From Flavobacteriales bacterium (GTDB lineage: Bacteria > Bacteroidota > Bacteroidia > Flavobacteriales_F > PHOS-HE28), in the NCBI GenBank assembly GCA_016710015.1, contig JADJLR010000001.1:976644-1040643 (forward strand): a stretch of DNA of 64,000 nucleotides, written 5' to 3'. Shown piece after piece: positions 37,522 to 46,611 of the stretch (positions are counted from its first letter, which is position 1; each line of letters opens with the position of its first letter). Both the position numbers and the translations under genes were made by a program. Under the pieces are notes generated by a model that worked only from the letters and a program-made list of their open reading frames with translations, made no database searches and was not told where the DNA came from.

Positions 37522-37776
37522 CTCTAGTCTTGCACGGTCGATAAGGAGTTGCTTCCTTGTCGAGTGATAGATCACTGAAGAGAACTGAGCCTGGCCGTGG
37601 GTGAACCAACTCCGCAGATAGGGAACAGCCCTATGAGACCTATCGGTACCCATGGTCATCTCAGGTCTTAGGCTCGGATAGAATTGCAGGCGTAAGGGCC
37701 TATTAGAGTCATGGAGCATCGGACCTGTCGCTCAGCCTCTCCAGCGATCGTTTGTACAACCCAAATGTAACTGTTG
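37522..37776 (+). ncRNA. Candidate bridge RNA region of IS110 copy C
   Basis: 255 non-coding bases before the transposase ATG. Hairpins are seen at 37538-37547/37554-37563 and 37618-37623/37629-37634. CTCCGC at 37610-37615 is identical to part of the left target flank (AAACCTCCGCCGG), as a guide loop would be, but a 6-mer can match by chance. Confidence 0.4.
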
Positions 37777-38568
37777 ATGGAACATTGGATAGGCATTGAC
37801 GTGAGCAGCGCGACACTAGACTTCGCACTGCTGGATGGAAAAGGCACGCACCTTGAGAGCGTGCAAATAGAGAACGACCGCAAGGCGGTGATGAAGTTGA
37901 TGGGTCAGTGGAGTAAGCGTCACGGTGTGGAGGTGGGCAAGAGTTTGATCGCTTGGAAGCAACCGGGCACTACACACTGATGATGCTGAACCTGATCGTT
38001 GGGCAGCAGTGGCATGCTTGGTTGGCGCACCCCAACGACATCCAGCAGAGCATGGGTATCAAGCGCGTGAAGAACGACAAGGTGGATGCCCTGCGCATCG
38101 CGCAGTATGCACGCACCTTCCATGAGAAAGCCAGATTGTTCACAGCACAGAACCTGAAGCTGGACCGGCTCAAGCATTTGATCACACGTAGGGAACCACC
38201 TAGTGCGTAGCCGGGCCAGGCATAGGACACACATCACGGACCTGAACCGCTATATGGACCGCCAGCTAAGGACCGAGTTCGACCGCATCGACAAGCGATG
38301 ATCAAGCTCGAGGACCAACTCGTGGCCCATGTGGATGCCTTGATCCTTGCCGAGATCAGGACCCGATCCACAGACCGAACTGCACATGTCCGCGCTGGTA
38401 AGTGTGCGCGAACCCGGTGAACTGCGCCAGTACTTCGAGCGCAAGCGTGCTGAAGGCAAGAAGCCGATCCTGGTGGTCAATGCAGTGCGCAACAAGCTCG
38501 TGCATCGCGTGTGCGCTGTGATCCGGAACAACAGGCCCTACGAACGGCGACCGATAACAACGACCTGA
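37777..38568 (+). pseudogene. IS110-family transposase, copy C (deleted and frameshifted)
   Basis: The start MEHWIGIDVSSATLDFALLD is intact. A one-base loss near 37,952 (SLIAWKQPGTTH instead of SLICLEATGHYT) and another near 38,195 break the DEDD domain. A 205-bp deletion joins TDRTA to HMSALVSVREPGELRQYF. The C-terminus and stop (38566-38568) are as in copy A. It cannot make an active enzyme as written, but its ends could be mobilised in trans. Confidence 0.85.
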
Positions 38569-38758
38569 ACCACTAGTTGCAACTTTGTGCATCGCGCCCA
38601 AACGGAAGTAGGCTCTGCTGGAGAGCAACCTGCCAGGGATAGGCGCGATGAACGACGGGCATGAACATGTGTCGGGGGCACGTCGCCCTTGGCACATGCC
38701 TGGAGTTCCTCATGCCTAAAATAAACTCATCGTAATGCTTGCAAATGACATAGAATAG

Positions 38759-38796
38759 GTCTGTCCGCTGCTTTTGAGCGGACGGCCCTGCGACCC
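38759..38796 (+). repeat. REP-like element 4 (right half next to IS110 copy C)
   Basis: GTCTGTCCGCTGCTTTTGAG continuing to CGGACGGCCCTGCG. This is the GTCCGCT/AGCGGAC hairpin form, one base different in the loop from the unit upstream of RAYT. It ends the island. Confidence 0.7.
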
Positions 38797-38943
38797 AGAA
38801 GAAGAGCATGGATACGTGGTCGAAAGGGCGACCCGTGGTGAAGCGAACTTGATCATAGCTGGGAACGCAGGACTTCACCCCCACCAACCCGACTTCTCCA
38901 CATCCCACCTGCACCAAAAGCAGGAACCACTACATTCGGTGCG

Positions 38944-39756
38944 ATGCGTTCAACGATCACCGCGCTCTGCTTCGGCATCGTGCAATTGGCCAGTGCCAGT
39001 GGCGAAGGTCAACCAGTGGGTGCGCGCTTCGCGGGCATGGGCTATGCGGGGATCACCGTGGCCGACCTGTGGAGCTTGCGCCTGAATCCGGCCGGACTGG
39101 CGGGCTTGGACAAGCCCATGGCCGGGGCCTTCTACCAAAGCCACTACCTAAGCCAAGACCTTGCGCAACAAGGATTGGCCGTGGCCATTCCTTTGGGCAA
39201 AGGCACCTTGGGCATTGGTGCGGATCGTTTCGGGTATTCGCTGTACAACGAGACCAAGGTGAGTGCATCCTATGCCATGCGCTTCGGCGAAGGGCTGCGT
39301 GCTGCGGTGCAACTGGATCACATCGGCGTGCGCTTGGGCGAGAACTACGGAAGCAGCAGTGTCCTCGCGGCCGAGGTGGGTGTGCAGGCGAAGGTCACCG
39401 ATGAATTGTGGATCGGGGCGCATGTGTACAACCCTACGCGGGCCTTGCTCGGCGGACCGTACGATGAACGCATCCCCACCTTGTTACGCGTGGGCATGGG
39501 CTACACCTTCAGCAAGAAACTGCTGATGACCTTGGATGCCGAGAAGGACATCGACCGCCAAGAGCGCTTCCGCATGGGAGTGGAATACCATCCGAACGAC
39601 GTCCTATACCTCCGAACAGGGATCAGCACCGGCGCCGTGCAAGGCCATTTCGGCGCGGGGATACGGTACAAGCAGTTGGACATCGATCTGGCGGTATCCG
39701 TGCGTTCGCAGTTGGGTGCCACACCGATCCTGGGGCTGAACTACCGGTTCAAATGA
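38944..39756 (+). CDS. PorV/FadL-like outer-membrane beta-barrel protein
   Basis: 270 residues with a short signal sequence. The opening GARFAGMGYAGITVADLWSL RLNPAG region is typical of PorV/UPF0164-type barrels of Bacteroidota. Alternating beta strands then run to a terminal aromatic (LGLNYRFK). PorV-like proteins act in T9SS export or as outer-membrane channels; the exact role is open. Its last 4 bases overlap the next gene, so the two are a unit. A TACATTCG motif 6-13 bases upstream may be the promoter -7 element. Confidence 0.6.
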   Translation: MRSTITALCFGIVQLASASGEGQPVGARFAGMGYAGITVADLWSLRLNPAGLAGLDKPMAGAFYQSHYLSQDLAQQGLAVAIPLGKGTLGIGADRFGYSLYNETKVSASYAMRFGEGLRAAVQLDHIGVRLGENYGSSSVLAAEVGVQAKVTDELWIGAHVYNPTRALLGGPYDERIPTLLRVGMGYTFSKKLLMTLDAEKDIDRQERFRMGVEYHPNDVLYLRTGISTGAVQGHFGAGIRYKQLDIDLAVSVRSQLGATPILGLNYRFK

Positions 39757-41924
39757 GGGCCTGCGCGGTACTGCTCCTCCTCTTGCTGTGCGGTGTTTCG
39801 GCACGCGCACAGGAGGATGGTGTGCCGCGCGATGTGATCGAACAACGGATCGAGGCGGCCGCCGATCAACTGGGTGGCGAAGTGGACCTCACCACCCTCT
39901 TCGAGCAGCTCACCGATCACTACAAGGACCCGATCGACCTGAACCACACGGATGCACAGGAGTTGAGCACCTTGCTCCTGCTCACCGACATCCAGATCAG
40001 CGCGATCCTACAACACATCAAGCAGTACGGCAAGTTGTTGAGCCTGTACGAACTGCAGACCGTGGACGGCCTTACCCCACCGGTGATCAACCTGATCCGA
40101 CCCTTCGTCGCCGTGCGCGAGAACCCCTACCAAAGCACCGCGAGCATCAAGGAGATCTTCGCGAACGGGACCAGCGAATGGACCACCCGGAGCACCATGA
40201 ACATCGAGTCGCGCAAGGGCTTCATGGATCGCGGGAACATCTTCGGCAAGGACTACACCGACCCGGACGGTGATCCGCTTCCCGATTTCGATGACCCGCG
40301 GGTGGTGGATTCACTCCGACAGAACAACAAGGTCTACCTCGGCAGTCCGTTCCGTTTGTACACACGGTACCGGTTCCGCTACCGCCAGAACATCAGTTTC
40401 GGTTTCGTGGCGGAGAAGGATGAAGGCGAGCAGTTCTTCAAAGGGCGCAACGAACAAGGTTTCGACTACTACAGCGCGCATCTGTTCATCCGTGGCATCG
40501 GCAGACTGAAGGCCTTGGCCTTGGGCGATTACCAAGCGCAATTCGGACAAGGCCTCACGTTCTGGAGTGGTTTGGCCTTCTCCTCGAAGAGCAGTTTCAG
40601 CATGAACGTGAAACGCAACGCCACCGGGCTTACACCGTATGCGAGCGTGAACGAGAACCTGTACTTGCGCGGCGGTGCGGCCACCTTTTCACTCACGAAG
40701 AAGTTGGACATCACGGGCTTCGTTTCCAGCAAGCGCATCGATGCCAATGTGAGCACCTCTTCGACCAATGTGGACAGCCTTGGCAACAACTTGGGGAACG
40801 AAGTATTGGTGAGCAGTTTTCAGGAGGATGGCTTCCACCGCACGAACAGGGAACTGGATAACAAGGATGCCTTGGGCGAGCGCGTCCTCGGCGGTCACTT
40901 GCGCTATGCCGATCGCGGATACAGCGTTGGTGCTACGGTGGCACATGTGGAATACTCCGGCAGCATTGCACCGAACACGGCCACGTATCGCCAATTCGTT
41001 TTCAACGGAAAGGAGAACACCACAGCGGGTGTGGATTGGAACGTGCTGTACCGCAACCTCACCTGGTTCGGTGAAGTGGCCACCAGCGCCAATGGTGGCA
41101 AGGCCATGAACACCGGCTTGCTCATGTCACTGGACAAACGCGTGAGCATGAGCTTGCTCTACCGCAATTACGGTCGCAACTACCAAGCCCAGTTCGCCCG
41201 CTCCTTCGGGGAGACCATCGATCCGTGGAATGAGAAAGGGCTGTACACCGGCATCGAGATCCGTCCGAGCCGACAATGGACCTTCAATGCCTACTTCGAT
41301 CAGTTCAGCTTCCCGTGGTTGCGCTACCTCACCGATGCACCGTCCGCCGGTTTCGATTGGCTCGCACAACTGAATTGGAAGCCGAGCAAGAAGATGGAGA
41401 TGTACGTGCGGGCCAAGCACCAGGACAAGGCGATCAACACCACCGTTGATGTGGATGGGATAGACCCACTGGTGCGCGCGGCACAAACGAATTACCGAGT
41501 GAATGCGAGCTACAAGGTGAGCGATGCAGTGAGTTTGCGCAGCCGTGTGGAGACCATCGATTTCCAACGCGGAGCCTCACCGCTGGAGCATGGTTTCCTC
41601 ATGTACCAGGACATCGTGCATCGCCCAAAGAGCAGTCCGCTGGAACTCACCTTCCGTGTGGCACTCTTCGATACCGACACCTACAACGCGCGGATCTATG
41701 CATACGAGAACGACCTGATCGGTGTATTCAGCATTCCAGCATACTATGGTCGCGGGATGCGTTGGTATGCCATGGCACGCCTCACCCCGCTGCGGCGCGT
41801 GGACATCTGGCTGCGCTATGGTGCATTCATCTACCAGGACCAGACCGTGATCAGCAGTGGCTTGCAAGAGGTCAGTGGCAACATGCGAAGCGACCTGAAG
41901 TTGCAGGTCCGTTGGATCTTCTAA
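39753..41924 (+). CDS. Helix-hairpin-helix protein with outer-membrane barrel
   Basis: 723 residues with signal peptide (LLLLLLCGVSARAQ). Residues 45-125 contain ComEA-like helix-hairpin-helix motifs (DLNHTDAQELSTLLLLTDIQ, LYELQTVDGLTPPVINLI). The remaining 580 residues are long alternating beta strands ending KLQVRWIF, an outer-membrane barrel signature. This combination is common in Bacteroidota and of unknown function; a periplasmic DNA- or protein-binding domain on a barrel is inferred. Overlaps on both sides (ATGA upstream, TAATG downstream) show coupling. Confidence 0.65.
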   Translation: MRACAVLLLLLLCGVSARAQEDGVPRDVIEQRIEAAADQLGGEVDLTTLFEQLTDHYKDPIDLNHTDAQELSTLLLLTDIQISAILQHIKQYGKLLSLYELQTVDGLTPPVINLIRPFVAVRENPYQSTASIKEIFANGTSEWTTRSTMNIESRKGFMDRGNIFGKDYTDPDGDPLPDFDDPRVVDSLRQNNKVYLGSPFRLYTRYRFRYRQNISFGFVAEKDEGEQFFKGRNEQGFDYYSAHLFIRGIGRLKALALGDYQAQFGQGLTFWSGLAFSSKSSFSMNVKRNATGLTPYASVNENLYLRGGAATFSLTKKLDITGFVSSKRIDANVSTSSTNVDSLGNNLGNEVLVSSFQEDGFHRTNRELDNKDALGERVLGGHLRYADRGYSVGATVAHVEYSGSIAPNTATYRQFVFNGKENTTAGVDWNVLYRNLTWFGEVATSANGGKAMNTGLLMSLDKRVSMSLLYRNYGRNYQAQFARSFGETIDPWNEKGLYTGIEIRPSRQWTFNAYFDQFSFPWLRYLTDAPSAGFDWLAQLNWKPSKKMEMYVRAKHQDKAINTTVDVDGIDPLVRAAQTNYRVNASYKVSDAVSLRSRVETIDFQRGASPLEHGFLMYQDIVHRPKSSPLELTFRVALFDTDTYNARIYAYENDLIGVFSIPAYYGRGMRWYAMARLTPLRRVDIWLRYGAFIYQDQTVISSGLQEVSGNMRSDLKLQVRWIF

Positions 41925-42313
41925 TGGCCTTGCATCACATCCGCTTGGATCACACGAACCCCAGCGCCATCTTGAGCGGCCAGACCATGCCGCGTTTGGA
42001 ATTCCGACAAGCCCTGTTCCGTTCGCCGTTGCCCGGTTGGCAGAAACGGTTGTACAGTGCCGCCTTGGTGGTGACCACCGTGGCACATGGACTGGATGCG
42101 CGACGGTTGGCAGTGGACCACCAGGCGATGCGTTTCAGTTTGCTGTACAACCCGACATGGCCGGAACCCGTGTTCCTGGACATCCGGCATTGGCCGTACA
42201 CGCCATTGGAACTGCGCGAAGACGCACCCGTGACCAGTTGGAGTGTGGAATTGCGTTTGCGCGACTTGCGGTTGGGTCCGGAAGAATGGGTAGAGGTCGC
42301 ATTCCTGGGTTGA
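41924..42313 (+). CDS. Hypothetical protein
   Basis: 129 residues. The start ATG at 41924 overlaps the previous stop (TAATG). There is no signal peptide. The sequence is rich in Arg, Leu and Trp (LRLRDLRLGPEEWVEVAFLG) without a domain I know. Coupling to the barrel gene suggests a functional link. Confidence 0.4.
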   Translation: MALHHIRLDHTNPSAILSGQTMPRLEFRQALFRSPLPGWQKRLYSAALVVTTVAHGLDARRLAVDHQAMRFSLLYNPTWPEPVFLDIRHWPYTPLELREDAPVTSWSVELRLRDLRLGPEEWVEVAFLG

Positions 42314-42405
42314 ATCAAACGGTCCATCGCCGCTCCCTTTCCAATCGTTCATGCCCACGAATGCGGCATCGGTGCGATGTACCTTTGGCCGGTTCGTTCA
42401 CCGCC

Positions 42406-43167
42406 ATGCGCATTCCCCTTCTGCTCCTCTTCGTATTGTCGTTCTCCGCGGGCCGTGCCCAACTGAACAACTGGGACCCGAGCTGGTACCCCACGGACAC
42501 CGCACTGGTCTTCCACGACGACTTGGACTATTACCTGAACGCATACAGCAAGGCCGACATCAAGAAGATGCGGAAGCAGGTGAACATCTGGCACATGAAC
42601 TTCGACAAGTTGATGCGCGCCACCATCCGCGATCTCCGCACGTACAGCGAAGGCGGAGGCATGGTACCACGCACGCACGACTTCACCTTGCCGACCGCAC
42701 AGAATGGAATGCCATACACCTTGAGTGCGAATCCGGGCAAGATCCGCGCTTTCATGTTCGGCAGCATCACCAACCCACCTGCCCGCATGCAAGTGGAACA
42801 GTGGCAGCGCTTGGCGAAGAAGTACGCCGGCAAGGATGTCCAGTTGTTCGTGATCTACGGCGATGAGTTGCACCCCGGGGACCACAAGGAATTCAAAGCC
42901 TACCCGAAGCCCAAGAGCGAATACGAGAAGTTGGCCTACGCGCAGGAATTCGCGCAGTTGAGCAGCCTCCCGGTATTGGTGGATGGCCTGAACAATGCCA
43001 CCTACGATGCTTACGGCAAAGCCCCGAACGGTGCCTACTTGGTGGATGCCGATGGTTCCCTCGTATTCCGAGGAACCTGGGCCGATGCGCGCAAGATGGA
43101 GCACATGATCGACACGCTCCTGAAGTGGTACAAGGCCGGCAAGCCGAAGGAGTATTTGCCGCAGTAG
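42406..43167 (+). CDS. Deiodinase-like thioredoxin-fold protein with Asn at the catalytic position
   Basis: 253 residues from the ATG at 42406, which opens a signal peptide (LLLLFVLSFSAGRAQ). RAFMFGSITNPPARMQVEQW at about 114-133 and VIYGDELHPGD at 149-159 match the two core motifs of the iodothyronine-deiodinase family (GSxTxPPF and YI-E-HP-D). The residue that is selenocysteine or cysteine in active members is N123 here, so classical redox chemistry is not expected. VDADGSLVFRGTW and the C-terminal helix complete the thioredoxin fold. The substrate is unknown. A TACCTTTG motif 19 bases upstream fits the Bacteroidota -7 consensus. A terminator-like hairpin follows the gene. Confidence 0.65.
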   Translation: MRIPLLLLFVLSFSAGRAQLNNWDPSWYPTDTALVFHDDLDYYLNAYSKADIKKMRKQVNIWHMNFDKLMRATIRDLRTYSEGGGMVPRTHDFTLPTAQNGMPYTLSANPGKIRAFMFGSITNPPARMQVEQWQRLAKKYAGKDVQLFVIYGDELHPGDHKEFKAYPKPKSEYEKLAYAQEFAQLSSLPVLVDGLNNATYDAYGKAPNGAYLVDADGSLVFRGTWADARKMEHMIDTLLKWYKAGKPKEYLPQ

Positions 43168-43218
43168 ATCTGGCTTCCACAGAAGAAAGAGAAGACCATC
43201 CGCAGATTTCGCAGATGG

Positions 43219-43240
43219 GGCCGCTTACCAGCGGCCTTTT
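43219..43240 (+). terminator. Rho-independent terminator after the deiodinase-like gene
   Basis: GGCCGCT-TACC-AGCGGCC followed by TTTT: a perfect 7-bp GC-rich stem, 4-base loop and T-run, 52 bases after the stop codon. Confidence 0.75.
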
Positions 43241-43286
43241 GTTCTACTCAGAACTCTTCGATCGCTGCGCTCACCCGCCTCCACGT

Positions 43287-43763
43287 GAGCCGGTAGGCGA
43301 ACCCATCTGCGAAATCTGCGGATAACCAAGAGGCCGTTAGGCCGACCATCCACCCCATCTGTGGACGCATCCAACCATCCCAACAGTCATCCCAATGAGC
43401 CGGTAGGCGAACCCATCCGCGAAATCTGCGGATAACCAAGAGGCCGTTAGGCCGACCATCCACCCCATCTGTGGACGCATCCAACCATCCCAACAGTCAT
43501 CCCAATGAGCCGGTAGGCGAACCCATCCGCGAAATCTGCGGATAACCAAGAGGCCGTTAGGCCGACCATCCACCCCATCTGTGGACGCATTCAACCATCC
43601 CAACAGTCATCCCAATGAGCCGGTAGGCGAACCCATCCGCGAAATCTGCGGATAACCAAGAGGCCGTTAGGCCGACCATCCACCCCATCTGTGGACGCAT
43701 TCAACCATCCCAACAGTCATCCCAATGAGCCGGTAGGCGAACCGATCTGCGAAATCTGCGGAT
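43287..43763. repeat. 110-bp tandem repeat, about 4.3 copies
   Basis: Units start at 43287, 43397, 43507, 43617 and 43727 (last one partial), exactly 110 bases apart. Only a few substitutions occur (for example CCATCTGCG/CCATCCGCG, ACGCATCC/ACGCATTC). Each unit holds the inverted repeat ATCCGC-GAAATCT-GCGGAT. An inverted copy of that 19-mer lies outside the array at 43198-43216. No gene is present; the frames open across it are a by-product of the 110-base period. Confidence 0.9.
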
Positions 43764-43769
43764 GAACTC

Positions 43770-45161
43770 TCACACCTTCATCAACTTCCATTTGCCGCGT
43801 TGGAAGATGATGGCGCAGAGCACGGCCAGGATGCTTTCGCTGATGGCCACCGAGGCATACACACCTACCGGTCCCCAGGCCAAGACCAGTGCGAGGAAAT
43901 AGGCCAAGGGGATCTCGATGATCCAGAAGCAGATCACGTTCAACCAGGTCGGTGTCAAGCTATCCCCGGCCCCATTCAATGCTTGGGCCAGCACCATGCC
44001 GTAGCCGTAGAAGAAGTAGCCCAAGCTGATCACCCGCAGCGCGAGAATGGCATACCCATCGGCCGCGGGTCCTTGGTCGAAGAACGAAACGATCCACGGC
44101 GCTGCCGACCAGAACAGGACGGTGACCAGCACCATGTACGCCATGTTGTAGTGTCCGCCCCACCACGCCCTGCGCGCTGCACGATCCGGTTGCTCCGCAC
44201 CCAAGTTCTGGCCTACGAGGGTCGCAGCGGCATTGGCCATTCCCCACGCCGGTAGCATCGCCACGATCACGATCCGCACCGCCACCATATATCCGCCAAC
44301 GGCCACCGTTCCGAACATGGCAATGATGCGCACCAGGAATACCCAGCTCAAACTGGCGATCAGGAATTGCCCCACACCACCCAAGGACACCTTGATGATC
44401 CCGCGCAACACCTTGGCCACGGGACGTACATGAGCGCGGGTGATGCCGAAGTTGCCACCGGGTCGGATCAGGTTCCACAACAGGAATAGCACGCCGATGC
44501 TTCGACCGATGGTCGTGGCCACGGCGGCGCCATACAAACCAAGCGCGGGGAACGGGCCAAGACCGAAGATGAGCGCAGGGTCCAGAACGATGTTGATGCC
44601 ATTCGCGATGGCCAATGTGCGCAACGCGATCCCCGGATCCCCCGCACCACGGAACACCGCGTTGATCGCGAACAGCAAGGTGACCACCAAGTTGCTGGCG
44701 AGCATCAAGCGGGCATAGGGTGTGGCGACCGCAAGCACATCGGCTCCAGCGCCCATCATCACCAAAAGTCGCGGCGCGAACAACGCTGCCGGAATGGCGA
44801 GTACAAGGCCGAGGACAATGGCAAGGAACAAGCTCTGGCCTGCCGCGATCCGTGTACCGGGTCTATCCTTCGCACCGGTGCGCCGTGCCACCACCGCCGT
44901 GATCCCCATGCCCAAGCCCCAGGCCATGGAATACACCGGTACCATCAGCGATTCGGTCAAACCAACGGTCGCGGTGGCCACCACACCGAGTTTGCTCACG
45001 AAATAGGTATCCACCAAAGCGAAGAGTGCCTCCATCCCCATTTCCAGGATCATGGGGATGCTGAGCAGAACGATCGCGCGCCGCATGCCCATTGCGGTGT
45101 AGTCCTGTTCCTTACCGGAAAGGCTTTCCGCAATGACCTTGAACAAACGACCGAGGAACAT
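43770..45161 (-). CDS. MATE-family multidrug/toxin exporter
   Basis: 463 residues from the ATG at 45161 (MFLGRLFKVIAESLSG). Twelve hydrophobic helices form two bundles. Family positions include LSIPMILEMGMEALFALVDT at the first helix and GAGDPGIALRTLAIANGINI in the N-lobe, with a matching NGAGDSLTPTWLNVICFWII in the C-lobe. MATE proteins export cationic drugs or metabolites using sodium or proton gradients. The 3' end lies 7 bases from the tandem repeat. Confidence 0.88.
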   Translation of the reverse strand: MFLGRLFKVIAESLSGKEQDYTAMGMRRAIVLLSIPMILEMGMEALFALVDTYFVSKLGVVATATVGLTESLMVPVYSMAWGLGMGITAVVARRTGAKDRPGTRIAAGQSLFLAIVLGLVLAIPAALFAPRLLVMMGAGADVLAVATPYARLMLASNLVVTLLFAINAVFRGAGDPGIALRTLAIANGINIVLDPALIFGLGPFPALGLYGAAVATTIGRSIGVLFLLWNLIRPGGNFGITRAHVRPVAKVLRGIIKVSLGGVGQFLIASLSWVFLVRIIAMFGTVAVGGYMVAVRIVIVAMLPAWGMANAAATLVGQNLGAEQPDRAARRAWWGGHYNMAYMVLVTVLFWSAAPWIVSFFDQGPAADGYAILALRVISLGYFFYGYGMVLAQALNGAGDSLTPTWLNVICFWIIEIPLAYFLALVLAWGPVGVYASVAISESILAVLCAIIFQRGKWKLMKV

Positions 45162-45299
45162 GGGTGGTGGATCCGGGTGCAAGATCGGTATCAGAGCGAC
45201 GCTCGCGGCCGATCCCACGGCTCCATTCCACACGGATCCGTTCAAACAACGCGTGAATTCCGCTCGGCGCACCGCACACGGCCCGGTAGTTTTGTTCGC

Positions 45300-46475
45300 A
45301 TGCTTCGTTCACTCTTGTTTTCCGGTCTGTTGATCGGTTCCGTCACGTCTCCAGCACAGAACCTACTGCAACGTTTGCAGAACGATACCATGCCGAACCT
45401 CGTGGCGAATCCCGGCTTCGAGGAGACCGTGCGCACCTATTGCAGTTGGACACAGGATCCGGCCAAGTTCAACGCGAACATGAGTGCGTGGAGCAGCCCC
45501 ACGCAGACCACGCCGGACCATTTCAGTACGAACAACGATCCGGACTGCTGGGCCCACCCGACCAAACACAGCAAACAAGGCACGCACGATGGCAGCGGTA
45601 TGGTGGGCATCAAGACCTACGGAAAAGGGAACACGCCCACCTATTGGCACGAATACGTGCAAGGCACACTTCCTGAACCGTTGACCGCCGGGGTACGCTA
45701 CATCGCCGAGTGTTGGGTGGTGCGCGCACAACGGAGCAACGAGGCGAGCAACAACATCGGGATCGTCTTTCAGGACGCGCCGATCGCCACGCGCGATTGC
45801 CTGCCGTTGTACATCACCCCGCATGTGAACGAAGAGAAATTGGTGACCGGCGGTTGGCACAAGGTGAGCGGCGTGTTCGATGCCATCGGGACAGAGCAGT
45901 ACATCTTGATCGGCAATTTCTACGGTGATGAGGTCACCACGCACGAACGCCAACCCGATGGCGAACGCGGAGCGTACTACTTCGTGGACGATGTGAATGT
46001 TCGCATTGCGCCGCCCGGAACCAAGCTCACCCCGAAACCGAAAGAGAGCGTTCCGCCGCCGCCCAAGAAGGTGGTGCCCGACCATTCGAGCAGCGCGACC
46101 GTGGACATCCACGAAGTGGAGCCAGCTGTCGGCACCCGTGTTCGGTTGGACAATGTGCAATTCGATTTCGACAAGGCCACGTTGCTTCCTGGCCACGAAG
46201 ATGAGTTGGACAAGCTGGTGGATGTGATGACGGACTACCCGTTCGTTCGCGCCGAGATCGAAGGTCACACGGACGACCAAGGGAGCGACTCGTACAACCT
46301 GCAACTGAGCGACGATCGCGCCAAGGCGGTTGTGGACTACCTGCTGAAGAAGAAGGTGGATAAGGAGCGCCTCACGTGGAAAGGCTATGGTGAAAGCAAG
46401 CCCCTAAAGCCCAACACGAGCGAAGAGAACCGCGCGGTGAATCGGCGGGTGGAATTCAGGGTGGTGGAGCGGTGA
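45300..46475 (+). CDS. OmpA-family protein with N-terminal carbohydrate-binding-like domain
   Basis: 391 residues from the ATG at 45300 (signal peptide MLRSLLFSGLLIGSVTSPAQ). Residues 30-240 form a beta-sandwich typical of CBM-like modules (NLVANPGFEETVRTYCSWTQ, YFVDDVNVRI). A Pro-rich linker (PKESVPPPPKK) leads to an OmpA domain (VRLDNVQFDFDKATLLPGHE, IEGHTDDQGSDSYN, NRAVNRRVEFRV). It should be an outer-membrane protein tethered to peptidoglycan with a surface or periplasmic binding module. TAGTTTTG 6-13 bases upstream may be the -7 element. Confidence 0.78.
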   Translation: MLRSLLFSGLLIGSVTSPAQNLLQRLQNDTMPNLVANPGFEETVRTYCSWTQDPAKFNANMSAWSSPTQTTPDHFSTNNDPDCWAHPTKHSKQGTHDGSGMVGIKTYGKGNTPTYWHEYVQGTLPEPLTAGVRYIAECWVVRAQRSNEASNNIGIVFQDAPIATRDCLPLYITPHVNEEKLVTGGWHKVSGVFDAIGTEQYILIGNFYGDEVTTHERQPDGERGAYYFVDDVNVRIAPPGTKLTPKPKESVPPPPKKVVPDHSSSATVDIHEVEPAVGTRVRLDNVQFDFDKATLLPGHEDELDKLVDVMTDYPFVRAEIEGHTDDQGSDSYNLQLSDDRAKAVVDYLLKKKVDKERLTWKGYGESKPLKPNTSEENRAVNRRVEFRVVER

Positions 46476-46611
46476 CCGATACGTCTTTGAACAAGGTGTA
46501 GCATTCTGTGGAACAACCACGATAAACGCAATGAGCATTGCTAATCACGGGTGCTGTGCAATAACTTCACCACGTACATCAGAGTGAAGCCACGAATCAA
46601 ACCCTACTTCC

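Larger units (their letters stand above)
37522..38758 (+). mobile_element. IS110-family element, copy C (internally deleted)
   Basis: Inverted relative to A and B. Begins CTCTAGTC and ends GAATAG, 1,237 bp. One deletion of about 205 bp near 38,380 removes the middle of the C-terminal transposase domain; otherwise the match to A is close. Confidence 0.85.

Noticed and set aside
42772..42780. Selenocysteine codon in the deiodinase-like gene
   Set aside because: The aligned codon is AAC (Asn), with no UGA nearby in frame.
43287..43763. CRISPR array in the 110-bp repeat
   Set aside because: The whole 110-base unit is repeated; there are no unique spacers between short repeats.
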